DNA of 64,000 nucleotides from Pseudooceanicola onchidii (GTDB lineage: Bacteria > Pseudomonadota > Alphaproteobacteria > Rhodobacterales > Rhodobacteraceae): contig NZ_SPUW01000001.1 of the NCBI RefSeq assembly GCF_004959925.1, positions 806,001 through 870,000 on the forward strand. The letters run 5' to 3'. The notes under the pieces are model-generated. The model was given only the letters and a program-made list of their open reading frames with translations, was not told where the DNA came from and ran no database searches. Shown piece after piece: positions 1-10,395 of the stretch. A program made the position numbers and the translations under genes. How positions within the stretch are numbered: the stretch's first letter is position 1; every line of letters begins with the position of its first letter.

Positions 1-255
1 GAGGCGCTGCCCTTCGACAGCCTCGCGCAGCTGCGCAAGGCGCTGATCGCCGCCGTGCCGCACCTGAAGAAGATCGACCAGGTGCCCGCGAACGACTGGT
101 CCGCCCTGCCAAGCGCCAAGCTGGGCGAGGCAAGCTTCGTGAACGCGGTCAAGGATCACTACCTGTCCAACCCGATCGCGCGCGCCAGCCAGGTGATGGC
201 CGAACTGTCGTCCAACGCCGCCGCCCGCGCCAACCCGAAGGTCGCGGCCGAGTGA
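1..255 (+). CDS. nuoG: NADH-quinone oxidoreductase subunit G, C-terminal end (partial)
   Basis: The reading frame is open from base 1 and ends at TGA 253-255, so only the last 84 residues are present. There is no diagnostic iron-sulfur motif in this tail. The assignment rests on its place directly before nuoH in an otherwise complete nuo operon and on the small-residue-rich end typical of alphaproteobacterial NuoG. NuoG carries iron-sulfur clusters of the peripheral arm of respiratory complex I. Its stop overlaps the GTG start of the next gene (GTGA), so the two are probably translationally coupled. The start lies outside the window. Confidence 0.85.
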   Translation, partial: EALPFDSLAQLRKALIAAVPHLKKIDQVPANDWSALPSAKLGEASFVNAVKDHYLSNPIARASQVMAELSSNAAARANPKVAAE

Positions 256-656
256 TCCGTTTCGCCCTCATAACTGCGGTCGGCCTTATGGCGGCCTGCA
301 CCGCGCAGGAGGTATCCCGCGCGGCGCCCCGGGCCCTTGCGCCCGCAGGGGCGAGTTACGGGGCAATCGAGACGCGGCTTCTGGACAACGACTTGGTCGC
401 CTTCCACGTCAAGATGCGTGGCGCGCGTGACGGCCAGGACGTGGCCGATTATGCCGAATGCGCGGCCGCGCAGTACACGCTGATCCGCGGTTTCGGATTT
501 GCGCGACATCTGCGCACGAAAACCGCCGAAGTTTCTGGCGTCTGGCAGGCAGATGCGATTTATACCATCTCGCCGGCGATCCCCGCCGGCCTGCGCACGA
601 TCGACGCCGAAGTGACGGTCGAGAACTGCAAATCCAACGGAATACCCACGGTGTGA
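252..656 (+). CDS. Small predicted lipoprotein inside the nuo operon
   Basis: This 134-residue protein starts at GTG 252, overlapping the nuoG stop. Residues 1-15 form a short hydrophobic signal followed by Cys16 in the context LMAAC, a plausible lipobox, so the mature protein is probably anchored to a membrane by lipid. The rest is soluble with two further cysteine sites (EC around residue 74 and ENC near the C-terminus). No enzyme motif is recognised. It sits between nuoG and nuoH, six bases before the nuoH start. Paracoccus and Rhodobacter complex I operons are known to carry extra unidentified reading frames between nuo genes. A role in complex I assembly is only an inference from position. 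Confidence 0.7.
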   Translation: MIRFALITAVGLMAACTAQEVSRAAPRALAPAGASYGAIETRLLDNDLVAFHVKMRGARDGQDVADYAECAAAQYTLIRGFGFARHLRTKTAEVSGVWQADAIYTISPAIPAGLRTIDAEVTVENCKSNGIPTV

Positions 657-662
657 GGACCT

Positions 663-1697
663 ATGGCTGACTTCTTTACAACTCACCCCCTAGGCATCCT
701 CCTTCTGACGGTCGGTCAGGTCTTGCTGGTGGTCGTGCCGCTTCTGGTGGCGCTGGCCTTCCTGCTTTACGCCGACCGCAAGGTCTGGGCCGCCGTGCAG
801 TTGCGCAAGGGGCCGAACGTCGTGGGTGTCTTCGGGCTGTTGCAGTCCTTCGCGGACTTCCTGAAGTACATCACCAAGGAAGTGGTGGTGCCGGCCGGCG
901 CGGACAAGTTCGTCTTCTTCCTTGCGCCGATGCTGTCGTTTGTCCTGGCCATGATCGCCTGGGCCGTGATCCCCTTCAACGACGGCTGGGTCCTGTCGGA
1001 CATCAACGTCGCGATCCTCTATGTCTTCGCGGTCTCCTCGCTCGAGGTCTACGGCGTGATCATGGGCGGCTGGGCGTCGAACTCCAAATATCCCTTCCTC
1101 GGCTCGCTGCGGTCCGCCGCGCAGATGATCTCTTACGAGGTCTCTCTCGGACTGATTATCATCGGCGTCATCATCTCGACCGGGTCGATGAACTTCGGCG
1201 ATATCGTCGCCGCGCAGGATGGCCGCTACGGGATCTTCAGCTGGTACTGGCTGCCGCACTTCCCGATGCTGTTCCTCTTCATCATCTCGGCCATGGCGGA
1301 AACCAACCGCCCGCCCTTCGACCTGCCCGAGGCGGAATCCGAACTTGTCGCGGGCTACCAGGTCGAATATTCGTCCACGCCCTTCCTGCTGTTCATGATC
1401 GGCGAATACGTGGCGATCGTGCTGATGTGCGCGCTGGTGTCGCTGCTGTTCCTCGGCGGCTGGCTGTCGCCGATCCCGGGCCTGCCGGACGGCGTGCTGT
1501 GGTTCGTGCTGAAGCTGATCTTCGTCTTCTTCATCTTCGCCCTGACCAAGGCCGTGGTGCCGCGCTATCGCTATGACCAGCTGATGCGGATCGGCTGGAA
1601 GGTCTTCCTTCCGCTGTCGCTTGCCTGGGTGGTGATCGTCGCCTTCCTTGCCAAATTCGAACTCTTCGGCGGGGCCTATGCCCGCTGGCTGATGTGA
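663..1697 (+). CDS. nuoH: NADH-quinone oxidoreductase subunit H
   Basis: The 344-residue polytopic inner-membrane protein is the NuoH (ND1-like) subunit linking the peripheral arm of complex I to the membrane arm and forming part of the quinone chamber. It has about eight hydrophobic segments, the early motif [17 protein letters not shown], and the charged loop [20 protein letters not shown] at about residues 211-230, the family's best-conserved stretch. The length is normal. The ATG follows the lipoprotein stop by six bases (GTGTGAGGACCTATG), consistent with operon expression. Confidence 0.97.
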   Translation: MADFFTTHPLGILLLTVGQVLLVVVPLLVALAFLLYADRKVWAAVQLRKGPNVVGVFGLLQSFADFLKYITKEVVVPAGADKFVFFLAPMLSFVLAMIAWAVIPFNDGWVLSDINVAILYVFAVSSLEVYGVIMGGWASNSKYPFLGSLRSAAQMISYEVSLGLIIIGVIISTGSMNFGDIVAAQDGRYGIFSWYWLPHFPMLFLFIISAMAETNRPPFDLPEAESELVAGYQVEYSSTPFLLFMIGEYVAIVLMCALVSLLFLGGWLSPIPGLPDGVLWFVLKLIFVFFIFALTKAVVPRYRYDQLMRIGWKVFLPLSLAWVVIVAFLAKFELFGGAYARWLM

Positions 1698-1704
1698 GGA
1701 CGCA

Positions 1705-2199
1705 ATGACCCAGATCGACTACAACCGAGCCGCGAAATACTTCCTGCTCTGGGATGTGTGGCAGGGCTTCAAGATGGGGCTGAAGTACTTCTTCAAACCC
1801 AAGGCCACGCTGAACTATCCGCATGAGAAGGGCCCGCTTAGCCCGCGTTTCCGTGGCGAACATGCGCTGCGCCGCTATCCGAACGGCGAAGAACGCTGCA
1901 TCGCCTGCAAGCTCTGCGAGGCGATCTGCCCCGCGCAGGCCATCACCATCGACGCCGAACCGCGCGAGGACGGATCCCGCCGGACCACGCGCTATGACAT
2001 CGACATGACCAAGTGCATCTACTGCGGCTTCTGCCAGGAAGCCTGCCCGGTCGATGCCATCGTCGAAGGCCCGAACTTCGAATTCGCGACCGAAACCCGC
2101 GAGGAACTGTTCTACGACAAGGAAAAGCTGCTGGCCAACGGCGAACGTTGGGAAGCCGAAATCGCCCGCAACCTGGAACTGGACGCCCCGTACCGATGA
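1705..2199 (+). CDS. nuoI: NADH-quinone oxidoreductase subunit I (2x[4Fe-4S])
   Basis: This 164-residue protein is the 8Fe ferredoxin-type subunit (clusters N6a and N6b) that passes electrons toward the quinone site of complex I. Two classic CxxCxxCxxxCP motifs are seen: Cys65, 68, 71, 75 and Cys104, 107, 110, 114, each cluster exchanging its last cysteine with the other motif as in bacterial ferredoxins. The amphipathic N-terminus ([15 protein letters not shown]) is typical of the membrane-contacting helix. It follows nuoH by seven bases. Confidence 0.97.
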   Translation: MTQIDYNRAAKYFLLWDVWQGFKMGLKYFFKPKATLNYPHEKGPLSPRFRGEHALRRYPNGEERCIACKLCEAICPAQAITIDAEPREDGSRRTTRYDIDMTKCIYCGFCQEACPVDAIVEGPNFEFATETREELFYDKEKLLANGERWEAEIARNLELDAPYR

Positions 2200-2232
2200 T
2201 CGCCCCCCGGCATCATATGAAGGACAACGCCC

Positions 2233-2655
2233 ATGGCTGACGCGAAGACCCCGTTCGAACTGATGATGAGCCAGGCGCAGGAGATGGTGAAAGCCATGAA
2301 CCCCGCGCTTGAGACCTTCACGCCCAAGGGGTTCGACAGCCTCTGGCCGACCATGCCCAAGGAGTGGATGGAGATGGCCTTCGGCAACGCCTTCAACACC
2401 GGCGGGCTGGATGCAAAGACGCGGCTTTACCTGACGCTGGCGGGGCTGACCATGCAGGGCGCGCAGGCCGAAGCGCAGATCCGCATGACCGTCCGCCACC
2501 TGCTGGAACTGGGCGCGACGAAACAGGAAATCGGTGAATGCATCGCGCAGATGTCGATGTTTGCCGGGCTGCCCGCCATGACCAAGGCGGGCGAAATCGC
2601 GAACGACGTGATCAAGGATCACGAGGCCGCGCAGAAGGATGAGGACGAGGCATGA
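2233..2655 (+). CDS. Carboxymuconolactone decarboxylase-like protein in the nuo operon
   Basis: The 140-residue helical protein resembles the CMD/AhpD fold in its C-terminal two thirds ([13 protein letters not shown], then [19 protein letters not shown] and FAGLPA at about residues 60-120). The AhpD CxxC redox pair is absent and only one Cys is present, so peroxidase-type activity is unlikely. The N-terminal 40 residues look like a phasin-like amphipathic helix ([17 protein letters not shown]). Its stop overlaps the nuoJ start by four bases (ATGA), showing coupling. The function is unknown. Location suggests an accessory or stability factor for complex I, but this is inference. Confidence 0.75.
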   Translation: MADAKTPFELMMSQAQEMVKAMNPALETFTPKGFDSLWPTMPKEWMEMAFGNAFNTGGLDAKTRLYLTLAGLTMQGAQAEAQIRMTVRHLLELGATKQEIGECIAQMSMFAGLPAMTKAGEIANDVIKDHEAAQKDEDEA

Positions 2656-3257
2656 CCGTGACCACACTGGCCTTTTACCTGTTCGCCATGTCGACACTGG
2701 TCGGCGGGCTGTTCACCGTAATGAGCCGCAACCCGGTGCATTCGGTGCTTTGGCTGATCCTGGCCTTCCTGTCGTCGGCGGGGCTGTTCGTGCTGCTGGG
2801 TGCGGAATTCGTGGCGATGCTGCTGATCATCGTCTACGTCGGCGCGGTCGCGGTGCTGTTCCTGTTCGTGGTCATGATGCTGGACGTCGACTTTGCCGCG
2901 CTGAAGGCCGAAATGGCCCGCTACATGCCGCTGGCGCTTTTGATCGGGGTCATCCTGCTGATGCAGTTCGGCCTCGCGTATGGCTCCTGGGAAGCCTCGG
3001 CCGCGGCCGAAGGCAACCGCCTGGCCATCATGCCGCAGGGCGAGAACACGCAAGGGTTGGGCCTGCTGATCTACGACCAGTACTTCCTGCTGTTCCAGCT
3101 GTCGGGCCTGATCCTGCTGGTCGCCATGATTGGCGCCATCGTCCTGACCCTGCGCCACCGCACCGACGTCAAGCGCCAGAACGTGTTGGCGCAGATGTGG
3201 CGCGACCCGGCGAAGTCGATGGAACTGAAAGACGTCAAGCCCGGGCAGGGGCTCTGA
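2652..3257 (+). CDS. nuoJ: NADH-quinone oxidoreductase subunit J
   Basis: A 201-residue membrane protein with five predicted transmembrane segments, matching the ND6-like subunit NuoJ of the complex I membrane arm. Characteristic features are the N-terminal [16 protein letters not shown] and the helix-3 segment [20 protein letters not shown], which forms the pi-bulge region important for coupling. The ATG overlaps the preceding stop (ATGA) and its own TGA overlaps the ATG of the following 41-residue ORF (TGATG). Confidence 0.96.
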   Translation: MTVTTLAFYLFAMSTLVGGLFTVMSRNPVHSVLWLILAFLSSAGLFVLLGAEFVAMLLIIVYVGAVAVLFLFVVMMLDVDFAALKAEMARYMPLALLIGVILLMQFGLAYGSWEASAAAEGNRLAIMPQGENTQGLGLLIYDQYFLLFQLSGLILLVAMIGAIVLTLRHRTDVKRQNVLAQMWRDPAKSMELKDVKPGQGL

Positions 3258-3382
3258 TGGAACTCGTGGCGCTCGTCGTGGCCAAGCTGGGCTACGGCGG
3301 TGTTGCGGCACTCTGGGCGGCCAAGGTCGCCTGCTTCTGGGCCGGGCACCGGCTTTGGAAAAGAAGAAACTCGAAGGTCTGA
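3257..3382 (+). CDS. 41-residue single-span membrane peptide between nuoJ and nuoK
   Basis: A short frame starts at ATG 3257, sharing one base with the nuoJ stop, and ends at TGA 3380-3382, eleven bases before nuoK. It encodes 41 residues: a central hydrophobic stretch (about residues 12-30, [19 protein letters not shown]) followed by a basic tail ending KRRNSKV, the pattern of an N-out/C-in single-span peptide. It is coupled to nuoJ, uses codons like its neighbours, and sits where Paracoccus-type operons carry unidentified frames. It may be a complex I supernumerary peptide, which is an inference, or a non-functional coupling ORF. Confidence 0.55.
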   Translation: MELVALVVAKLGYGGVAALWAAKVACFWAGHRLWKRRNSKV

Positions 3383-3393
3383 GGGGACTGGGA

Positions 3394-3699
3394 ATGATTG
3401 GGATCGAACATTACCTGACGGTGGCCGCCGCGCTATTCGTCATCGGCATCTTCGGGCTGTTCCTGAACCGCAAGAACGTCATCATCCTGCTGATGAGCAT
3501 CGAACTGATGCTGCTTGCGGTGAACATCAACCTTGTCGCCTTCTCGTCTTTCCTCGGCGATCTCGCCGGGCAGGTGTTCACCCTGTTCGTGCTGACGGTC
3601 GCCGCCGCCGAGGCCGCGATCGGCCTTGCCATCCTCGTCTGCTTCTTCCGCAACCGCGGCACGATCGCGGTCGAAGACGTCAACGTGATGAAAGGCTGA
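3394..3699 (+). CDS. nuoK: NADH-quinone oxidoreductase subunit K
   Basis: The start chosen is ATG 3394, giving 101 residues, the standard NuoK length. A longer in-frame TTG at 3355 would overlap the preceding peptide and adds no family-like sequence. A purine-rich GAGGGG lies shortly upstream. Three transmembrane helices are evident, and the conserved buried glutamates Glu37 ([13 protein letters not shown]) and Glu73 (AAAEAAIGL) needed for proton translocation are present. It is the ND4L-like subunit of the membrane arm. Confidence 0.96.
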   Translation: MIGIEHYLTVAAALFVIGIFGLFLNRKNVIILLMSIELMLLAVNINLVAFSSFLGDLAGQVFTLFVLTVAAAEAAIGLAILVCFFRNRGTIAVEDVNVMKG

Positions 3700-3703
3700 G
3701 CCG

Positions 3704-5833
3704 ATGCTTCAGATCATCCTCTTCGGACCTCTTCTCGGCGCCCTCATCGCGGGCCTTGGCTGGCGGGTCGTGTCGATCCGTGGCGCCCAGTGGATCACCA
3801 CCGGGCTGCTGTTCCTGTCGTGTTTCCTGTCCTGGGTCACCTTCCTGAGCCACGGGCCCGAAACCCAGCACATCGAACTGCTGCGCTGGATCGAGAGCGG
3901 CTCGCTCTCGACCTCATGGGGGATCCGGCTGGACCGGCTGACCTCGATCATGCTGATCGTCGTCACCACCGTCTCGGCGCTCGTCCACCTCTACAGCTTC
4001 GGCTACATGGCGCATGACGACAACTTCCGCGAGGGCGAGGACAGCTATCGCGCCCGTTTCTTCGCCTACCTGTCGTTCTTCACCTTCGCCATGCTGATGC
4101 TGGTGACCTCGGACAACCTGGTCCAGATGTTCTTCGGCTGGGAAGGGGTGGGCGTCGCATCCTACCTGCTGATCGGGTTCTACTACCGCAAGCCCTCGGC
4201 CAACGCGGCTGCCATGAAGGCGTTCATCGTGAACCGCGTGGGCGACTTCGGCTTCGCGCTTGGCATCTTCGGTCTCTACTACCTGACCGACAGCATCATG
4301 CTGGACGACATCTTTGCCGCCGCGCCCGACCTTGCCGGTCAGAACCTGCACTTCCTGTCCTGGTCCTTCGACGCGACCGAGATCCTGGCGCTGCTGCTGT
4401 TCATCGGCGCCATGGGCAAGTCGGCGCAGCTGCTGCTGCACACCTGGCTTCCCGACGCGATGGAAGGCCCGACCCCGGTGTCGGCCCTGATCCACGCGGC
4501 CACCATGGTCACGGCGGGCGTCTTCCTGGTCTGCCGCATGTCGCCGCTGATGGAATACGCCCCCGACGCCATGTCGATCGTCACCTTCATCGGTGCCACC
4601 ACGGCCTTCTTTGCAGCCACCGTGGGCCTGGTGCAGAACGACATCAAGCGCGTCATCGCCTATTCGACCTGTTCGCAGCTGGGCTACATGTTCGTGGCCG
4701 CCGGCGTCGGCGTCTATTCGGTCGCGATGTTCCACCTTTTCACCCACGCCTTCTTCAAGGCGATGCTCTTCCTGGGCGCCGGGTCGGTCATCCACGGGAT
4801 GCACCACGAACAGGACATGCGGAACTATGGCGGTCTGCGCAAGAAACTGCCCTATACCTTCTGGGCGATGATGATCGGCACGCTGGCCATCACCGGCGTC
4901 GGCATTCCGCTGACCCACATCGGTTTTGCCGGCTTCCTGTCCAAGGACGCGGTGATCGAGAGCGCCTGGGCCGGCACGGCGGGGGGCTATGCCTTCTGGA
5001 TGCTGGTGATCGCGGCGCTCTTCACGTCCTTCTACTCCTGGCGTCTGATCTTCCTGACCTTCTACGGCGAGCCGCGCGGCGACAAGCACACGCATGATCA
5101 CGCGCATGAAAGCCCGACGGTCATGCTGATCCCGCTTGGCGTGTTGTCGCTTGGGGCGATCTTCGCGGGCATGATCTGGTACGGGTCGTTCTTCGGGGAC
5201 CACAACAAGGTCAACGCCTTCTTCGGCATTCCGGCCCATCACGAGGCCAGCGAAGGCCACGCCGAAACAGACGGTCACGCCGACACCGCCGCTGCGGACC
5301 ATGGGACCGACGCGGCCGGGGATCACGGCACCGAAGCCGCGCATGTGACCGACCTGGCCGAAGGTCATTCCGGCATGGCACCGCAGGGCGCGATCTTCAT
5401 GTCGCCGGACAACCACGTCATGGACGAGGCGCACCATGCCCCGACCTGGGTGAAGGTCAGCCCCTTCATCGCCATGCTCATCGGGTTCGTCACCGCGCTT
5501 TGGTTCTACATCTGGAACCCGTCGATGCCGGCGCGTGTCGCCGAAACCAACCGGCCGCTGTACCTGTTCCTGCTGAACAAGTGGTACTTTGACGAGATCT
5601 ACGATTTCATCTTCGTGCGGCCCGCCTTCTGGATCGGCCGCACCCTGTGGAAGCGCGGGGATGAGAAGACCATCGACGGCGGCATCAACGGCGTCGCCAT
5701 GGGGATCATCCCCTTCTTCACCCGCCTCGCGGGCCGGGCGCAGTCGGGCTACATCTTCACCTATGCATTTGCCATGGTCATCGGCATCGCGGTCTTCGTG
5801 ACCTGGATGACGATCGGCGGAGGGGCGGAATAA
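3704..5833 (+). CDS. nuoL: NADH-quinone oxidoreductase subunit L (antiporter-like)
   Basis: A 709-residue protein, the distal antiporter-like subunit of complex I. The proton-channel region is intact: the helix-5 glutamate Glu147 in [19 protein letters not shown], the lysine-containing [21 protein letters not shown] stretch and [19 protein letters not shown]. The C-terminal lateral helix region follows. It is about 100 residues longer than the E. coli protein (613) and close to Paracoccus Nqo12. Much of the extra length is a histidine/acid-rich loop at about residues 460-475 and 510-580. The stop TAA overlaps the nuoM ATG by one base. Confidence 0.97.
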   Translation: MLQIILFGPLLGALIAGLGWRVVSIRGAQWITTGLLFLSCFLSWVTFLSHGPETQHIELLRWIESGSLSTSWGIRLDRLTSIMLIVVTTVSALVHLYSFGYMAHDDNFREGEDSYRARFFAYLSFFTFAMLMLVTSDNLVQMFFGWEGVGVASYLLIGFYYRKPSANAAAMKAFIVNRVGDFGFALGIFGLYYLTDSIMLDDIFAAAPDLAGQNLHFLSWSFDATEILALLLFIGAMGKSAQLLLHTWLPDAMEGPTPVSALIHAATMVTAGVFLVCRMSPLMEYAPDAMSIVTFIGATTAFFAATVGLVQNDIKRVIAYSTCSQLGYMFVAAGVGVYSVAMFHLFTHAFFKAMLFLGAGSVIHGMHHEQDMRNYGGLRKKLPYTFWAMMIGTLAITGVGIPLTHIGFAGFLSKDAVIESAWAGTAGGYAFWMLVIAALFTSFYSWRLIFLTFYGEPRGDKHTHDHAHESPTVMLIPLGVLSLGAIFAGMIWYGSFFGDHNKVNAFFGIPAHHEASEGHAETDGHADTAAADHGTDAAGDHGTEAAHVTDLAEGHSGMAPQGAIFMSPDNHVMDEAHHAPTWVKVSPFIAMLIGFVTALWFYIWNPSMPARVAETNRPLYLFLLNKWYFDEIYDFIFVRPAFWIGRTLWKRGDEKTIDGGINGVAMGIIPFFTRLAGRAQSGYIFTYAFAMVIGIAVFVTWMTIGGGAE

Positions 5834-7392
5834 TGAGCAACCTTCTCTCTATCGTCACCTTCCTGCCGGCCATCGCGGCCCTGATCCTCGCGGTCTTCCT
5901 GCGAGGAGAGGACCCGGCAGGCCAGCGCAATGCCAAGTGGGTCGCGCTGATTGCGACGGTGATGACCTTCCTGATCTCGCTTTTCATCCTGGCGGGCTTC
6001 GACAGCGCCAACACCGGCTTCCAGTTCGTCGAGGAACGCGACTGGCTGATGGGCCTGAAGTACAAGATGGGCGTCGACGGAATCTCGGTCCTCTTCGTGA
6101 TGCTGACCACCTTCATGATGCCGCTGACCATCGCGGCGTCCTGGGGCGTCAACACCCGCGTCAAGGAATACATGATCGCCTTCCTGCTGCTGGAAACGCT
6201 GATGCTGGGCGTGTTCATGGCGCTGGACATGGTGCTTTTCTACCTCTTCTTCGAGGCAGGCCTGATCCCGATGTTCCTGATCATCGGCATCTGGGGCGGG
6301 GCGAACCGGATCTACGCGTCCTTCAAGTTCTTCCTCTACACCTTCCTCGGGTCGGTCCTGATGCTGGTGGCCATGGTCGCGATGTATGCCGACGCGGGCA
6401 CCACCGACATCCCGACGCTGCTGGCGCATGAGTTCGGGTCCGAGACCTTCAGCCTGCTCGGCATCCAGATCATCGGCGGCATGCAGACGCTTCTGTTCAT
6501 CGCCTTCTTCGCCAGCTTCGCGGTCAAGATGCCGATGTGGCCGGTCCATACCTGGCTTCCGGACGCGCACGTGCAGGCGCCGACCGCCGGGTCGGTCGTG
6601 CTGGCGGCGATCCTGCTGAAGATGGGCGGCTATGGCTTCCTGCGGTTCTCTCTGCCGATGTTCCCCGTGGGGTCCGACGTGATGACGCCGCTGGTCCTGT
6701 GGATGTCGGCCATCGCCATCGTCTACACCTCGCTCGTCGCGCTGGTGCAGGAGGACATGAAAAAGCTCATTGCCTATTCGTCCGTCGCGCACATGGGTTA
6801 CGTCACCATGGGCATCTTCGCGGCGAACCAGCAGGGCATTGATGGCGCGATCTTCCAGATGCTGAGCCACGGCTTCATCTCGGGCGCTCTCTTCCTCTGC
6901 GTCGGCGTGATCTATGACCGGATGCACACCCGCGACATCGAGGCCTACGGTGGACTGGTGAACAAGATGCCAGCCTACGCGATGATCTTCATGCTCTTCA
7001 CCATGGCCAACGTCGGCCTGCCGGGCACCAGCGGGTTCATCGGGGAATTCCTGACCCTGATGGGCATCTTCCAGGTCAACACCTGGGTCGCCGCCGTGGC
7101 CACCTCGGGCGTCATCCTGTCGGCGGCCTATGCGCTGTTCCTGTACCGCCGGGTCGTCATGGGCGACCTGATCAAGGAAAGCCTCAAGTCGATCACCGAC
7201 ATGACCGCCCGCGAAAAGTGGATCTTTGCCCCGCTCGTCGCCATGACCCTGCTGCTCGGTGTCTACCCGAGCCTCGTGACCGACGTGATCGGGCCGTCCG
7301 TCTCGGCCCTGATCGAAAACCATGAAACCGCGCTCGCCAATGCCGACAGGCTGGGCGACACGATGCACGCCGACGCGGCTGCGTCGCACTGA
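5833..7392 (+). CDS. nuoM: NADH-quinone oxidoreductase subunit M (antiporter-like)
   Basis: A 519-residue polytopic protein of about 14 transmembrane helices, the ND4-like proton-pumping subunit. It has the key glutamate in helix 5 (Glu141 in [19 protein letters not shown]), the [22 protein letters not shown] loop (about residues 233-254) and [18 protein letters not shown] around residue 310. The length is normal. It begins within the last base of nuoL and is followed by nuoN after 11 bases. Confidence 0.97.
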   Translation: MSNLLSIVTFLPAIAALILAVFLRGEDPAGQRNAKWVALIATVMTFLISLFILAGFDSANTGFQFVEERDWLMGLKYKMGVDGISVLFVMLTTFMMPLTIAASWGVNTRVKEYMIAFLLLETLMLGVFMALDMVLFYLFFEAGLIPMFLIIGIWGGANRIYASFKFFLYTFLGSVLMLVAMVAMYADAGTTDIPTLLAHEFGSETFSLLGIQIIGGMQTLLFIAFFASFAVKMPMWPVHTWLPDAHVQAPTAGSVVLAAILLKMGGYGFLRFSLPMFPVGSDVMTPLVLWMSAIAIVYTSLVALVQEDMKKLIAYSSVAHMGYVTMGIFAANQQGIDGAIFQMLSHGFISGALFLCVGVIYDRMHTRDIEAYGGLVNKMPAYAMIFMLFTMANVGLPGTSGFIGEFLTLMGIFQVNTWVAAVATSGVILSAAYALFLYRRVVMGDLIKESLKSITDMTAREKWIFAPLVAMTLLLGVYPSLVTDVIGPSVSALIENHETALANADRLGDTMHADAAASH

Positions 7393-7403
7393 GGGGACCG
7401 GAC

Positions 7404-8840
7404 ATGACCACGGATCTCAACACCATCCTGCCGGAAATCCTGCTGTCCGGTTTTGCCATGCTGGCGCTTCTGGCGGCGGTCTATACCGGCAAGGACAAGA
7501 TGGCCCCGGCCCTGACCTGGATCACCGCGGGCGTCATGGGCCTGCTGGCGCTCTGGATCGCCACGACGGGCGAGGGGACGAACCCCGCCTTCGGCGGCAT
7601 GTTCGTCGACGACGCCTTCGCGCGCTTCGCCAAGGTGACGCTGCTGCTGTCCGGCGCGCTCGTCCTCATCATGGGGCAGGAGTACATGGAGCGGCGCGGC
7701 ATCCTGCGCTTTGAATACCCGGTGCTGGTGGCCCTGGCGTCCGTCGGGATGATGGTCATGGTCTCTGCCGGAGACCTGATGACGCTCTACATGGGGCTCG
7801 AGCTGCAGTCGCTGGCGCTTTACGTCGTCGCATCGTTGCGGCGGGATTCCGTCCGGTCGACAGAAGCGGGGCTCAAGTACTTCGTCCTCGGCGCGCTGTC
7901 CTCGGGCATGCTGCTTTACGGCGCATCGCTGGTCTACGGCTTCTCGGGCACCACGCTTTTCTCGGGCATCGTGACGGCGGCGGGCGAGGGGCGCGCGGCG
8001 CTTGGCCTGCTCTTCGGCGTGGTCTTCATGCTGGCGGGCCTTGCCTTCAAGGTCTCGGCCGTGCCCTTCCACATGTGGACCCCGGACGTCTACGAGGGTG
8101 CGCCGACCCCGATCACCGCCTTCTTCGCCACCGCCCCCAAGGTCGCCGCCATGGGCCTGTTTGCCCGCGTGATGTACGACGCCTTCGGCGGCATCGTCGG
8201 CGACTGGCAGCAGATCGTCGCCCTGATGTCCGTCCTGTCGATGTTCCTTGGCGCCATCGCCGCCATCGGCCAGACCAACATCAAGCGCCTGATGGCCTAT
8301 TCCTCGATCGCGCACATGGGCTATGCCCTGATCGGCCTCGCCTCGGGCACCGAACAGGGAGTCAGCGCCATGCTGACCTACCTCGCGATCTACGTGACCA
8401 TGAACATCGGCACCTTCGCCTTCATCCTGTCGATGCAGCGCGACGGGGAGCCGGTGGTCGATATCGGGTCGCTCAACCTCTATGCCCGGACCGATCCGGC
8501 CCGCGCCCTGGCGATGCTGGTGCTTCTGTTCAGCCTTGCCGGCGTGCCGCCGATGCTGGGCTTCTTCGCCAAGCTGGGTGTCTGGCAGGCGGGCATTGGC
8601 GCGGACCTGGTCTGGCTGGTGGCCCTCTCGGCAGTCGCTTCGGCCATCGGCGCCTACTACTACCTGCGGATCGTGTTCTTCATGTACTTCGGGTCGGAAG
8701 GATCGCAGATCGACAGCGGCCGGTCGCCGCTGCTCTGGGGGCTTCTGATGGCCTCGGCCGCGGTGATGGTGCTGGGTGTGTTGAACCTTTTCGGTGTCGA
8801 CGGCATGGCCCAGGCCGCCGCCGCATCGCTGGTGAACTAA
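7404..8840 (+). CDS. nuoN: NADH-quinone oxidoreductase subunit N (antiporter-like)
   Basis: A 478-residue polytopic protein, the ND2-like antiporter subunit and last structural gene of the nuo operon. Features include [19 protein letters not shown] with the helix-5 glutamate (about residue 133), the [20 protein letters not shown] loop and [18 protein letters not shown]. The length matches the family. It follows nuoM by 11 bases with a GAGGGG-type ribosome site and is followed within four bases by birA, so birA, coaX and rnj may share the nuo transcript. Confidence 0.97.
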   Translation: MTTDLNTILPEILLSGFAMLALLAAVYTGKDKMAPALTWITAGVMGLLALWIATTGEGTNPAFGGMFVDDAFARFAKVTLLLSGALVLIMGQEYMERRGILRFEYPVLVALASVGMMVMVSAGDLMTLYMGLELQSLALYVVASLRRDSVRSTEAGLKYFVLGALSSGMLLYGASLVYGFSGTTLFSGIVTAAGEGRAALGLLFGVVFMLAGLAFKVSAVPFHMWTPDVYEGAPTPITAFFATAPKVAAMGLFARVMYDAFGGIVGDWQQIVALMSVLSMFLGAIAAIGQTNIKRLMAYSSIAHMGYALIGLASGTEQGVSAMLTYLAIYVTMNIGTFAFILSMQRDGEPVVDIGSLNLYARTDPARALAMLVLLFSLAGVPPMLGFFAKLGVWQAGIGADLVWLVALSAVASAIGAYYYLRIVFFMYFGSEGSQIDSGRSPLLWGLLMASAAVMVLGVLNLFGVDGMAQAAAASLVN

Positions 8841-8844
8841 GCCG

Positions 8845-9603
8845 ATGAGCGCGCTGCCGTCGTGGCCCGAAGGCCACGACAAGCTTATCCTCGAGACGGT
8901 CGACAGCACCCTGAGCGAAGCGCAGCGCCGCTTTGCCGGGGGCGTCACCCGCCCCTTGTGGATCCTTGCCTTGCAGCAGACCGCCGCACGCGGTCGCCGG
9001 GGCCGCCCCTGGTCGATGCCGCCGGGCAACCTCGCCACCACGCTGATCCTGCCGACAAGCGACACGCCCGACCGGCTTGCCCTGCGCAGCTTCATCGCCT
9101 CGCTTGCGCTGCATGACGCCTGCACCGCCGTCACCGGCCGGACCGAGGGGTTTGCGCTGAAATGGCCCAATGATGTTCTGCTGAACGGCGGCAAACTGGC
9201 CGGGATCCTGCTGGAAAGCCTGGCCTCCGGCGGGCGCACCGCCGCTGCGTCGATCGGGATTGGCGTCAACCTTGCCGCCGCCCCCGGCGCGGAGGAGGTC
9301 GAGGCCCGCGCCCTGCGGCCCGTCGCCCTGACCGAGGCCGGGGCCCAGACCACCCCCGAGGAATTCCTGACCTTCCTCGCCCCCGCCTTCGCCCGCTACG
9401 AGGCGCAGTTCACCACCTACGGTTTCGCGCCGATCCGGACCGAATGGTTGAACCGTGCGGCGCATCTGGGCGATGTCATCACCGCCCGCACCGGCACGGA
9501 TGAAACCACCGGCACGTTCGAGACGATCGACGACACCGGACGGCTGATCCTGGCCACCGCGCAGGGCCGCACCGCCATCGCGGCCGCCGACATTTTCTTC
9601 TGA
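8845..9603 (+). CDS. birA: Biotin--[acetyl-CoA-carboxylase] ligase
   Basis: A 252-residue biotin protein ligase that adenylates biotin and attaches it to the carrier lysine of acetyl-CoA carboxylase and related carboxylases. The biotinyl-AMP loop RGRRGRPW (residues 49-56) and the KWPNDV and GGKLAGILLE motifs are present, with a small C-terminal SH3-like cap. There is no N-terminal winged helix, so it is the monofunctional group I type and not a transcription repressor. The nuoN-birA-coaX-rnj order is recurrent in alphaproteobacteria. Confidence 0.93.
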   Translation: MSALPSWPEGHDKLILETVDSTLSEAQRRFAGGVTRPLWILALQQTAARGRRGRPWSMPPGNLATTLILPTSDTPDRLALRSFIASLALHDACTAVTGRTEGFALKWPNDVLLNGGKLAGILLESLASGGRTAAASIGIGVNLAAAPGAEEVEARALRPVALTEAGAQTTPEEFLTFLAPAFARYEAQFTTYGFAPIRTEWLNRAAHLGDVITARTGTDETTGTFETIDDTGRLILATAQGRTAIAAADIFF

Positions 9604-9615
9604 CAGGGGGCGCAC

Positions 9616-10395
9616 ATGCTTCTCGCCATCGACTGCGGCAACACCAACACGGTCTTCTCGGTTCTCGACGGGGACAAGGCCCTGTGCACCCTGCGCACGG
9701 CCACCGACCACCAGATGACCGCCGACCAGTATTTCGTGTGGTTTTCCACGCTGATGGAGCATCACAAGCTGCCCGTCGACATCAACGCGGTCATCATCTC
9801 ATCGACCGTGCCGCGCGTGGTCTTTAACCTGCGTGTCCTCGCCGACCGGTACTTCAACTGCCGCCCCTATGTCGTCGGCAAGCCCGAATGCCTGCTGCCG
9901 CGCCAGCCGCGCGTGGATGCGGGCACCGTGGTCGGGCCGGACCGGCTCGTGAACTCGGCCGGGGCCTATGACCGGTACGGCGGCAACCTGATCGTGGTCG
10001 ATTTCGGCACCGCCACCACCTTCGACGTGGTGGCCGACGATGGCGCCTATGTCGGTGGCGTGATCGCGCCCGGCGTGAACCTGTCGCTGCAGGCGCTGCA
10101 TGAAATGGCCGCCGCGTTGCCCCACGTGGATGTGACGAAACCGCAGAAGGTCATTGGCACCAACACCGTCGCCTGTATGCAGTCGGGTATCTTCTGGGGC
10201 TATGTCGGGCTTGTCCGGGGGATCACCGAACAGATCCAGGCCGAATATGACCGACCGATGAAGGTTATTTCGACCGGGGGCCTTGCGCCGCTCTTCGGTC
10301 AGGGGGATACCCTCTACGATCACTTCGATGAATTCATCACGATCCACGGTCTTCGGATCATCTATGACTACAACCTTGAACAGGGCAACGCATGA
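9616..10395 (+). CDS. coaX: Type III pantothenate kinase
   Basis: A 259-residue ASKHA-fold kinase catalysing ATP-dependent phosphorylation of pantothenate, the first step of CoA synthesis. The N-terminal phosphate motif AIDCGNTNTVFSV (Asp6), the substrate motif GPDRLVNSAGAY (about 107-118) and DFGTATTFDVV (about 131-141) are all visible. Type III enzymes are insensitive to CoA feedback and need a monovalent cation. It ends with an ATGA overlap into rnj. Confidence 0.95.
   Translation: MLLAIDCGNTNTVFSVLDGDKALCTLRTATDHQMTADQYFVWFSTLMEHHKLPVDINAVIISSTVPRVVFNLRVLADRYFNCRPYVVGKPECLLPRQPRVDAGTVVGPDRLVNSAGAYDRYGGNLIVVDFGTATTFDVVADDGAYVGGVIAPGVNLSLQALHEMAAALPHVDVTKPQKVIGTNTVACMQSGIFWGYVGLVRGITEQIQAEYDRPMKVISTGGLAPLFGQGDTLYDHFDEFITIHGLRIIYDYNLEQGNA

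Noticed and set aside
3355-3396. TTG start extending nuoK by 13 residues
   Set aside because: NuoK proteins are 100-102 residues and start at the equivalent of ATG 3394. The extension overlaps the coupled 41-residue peptide.
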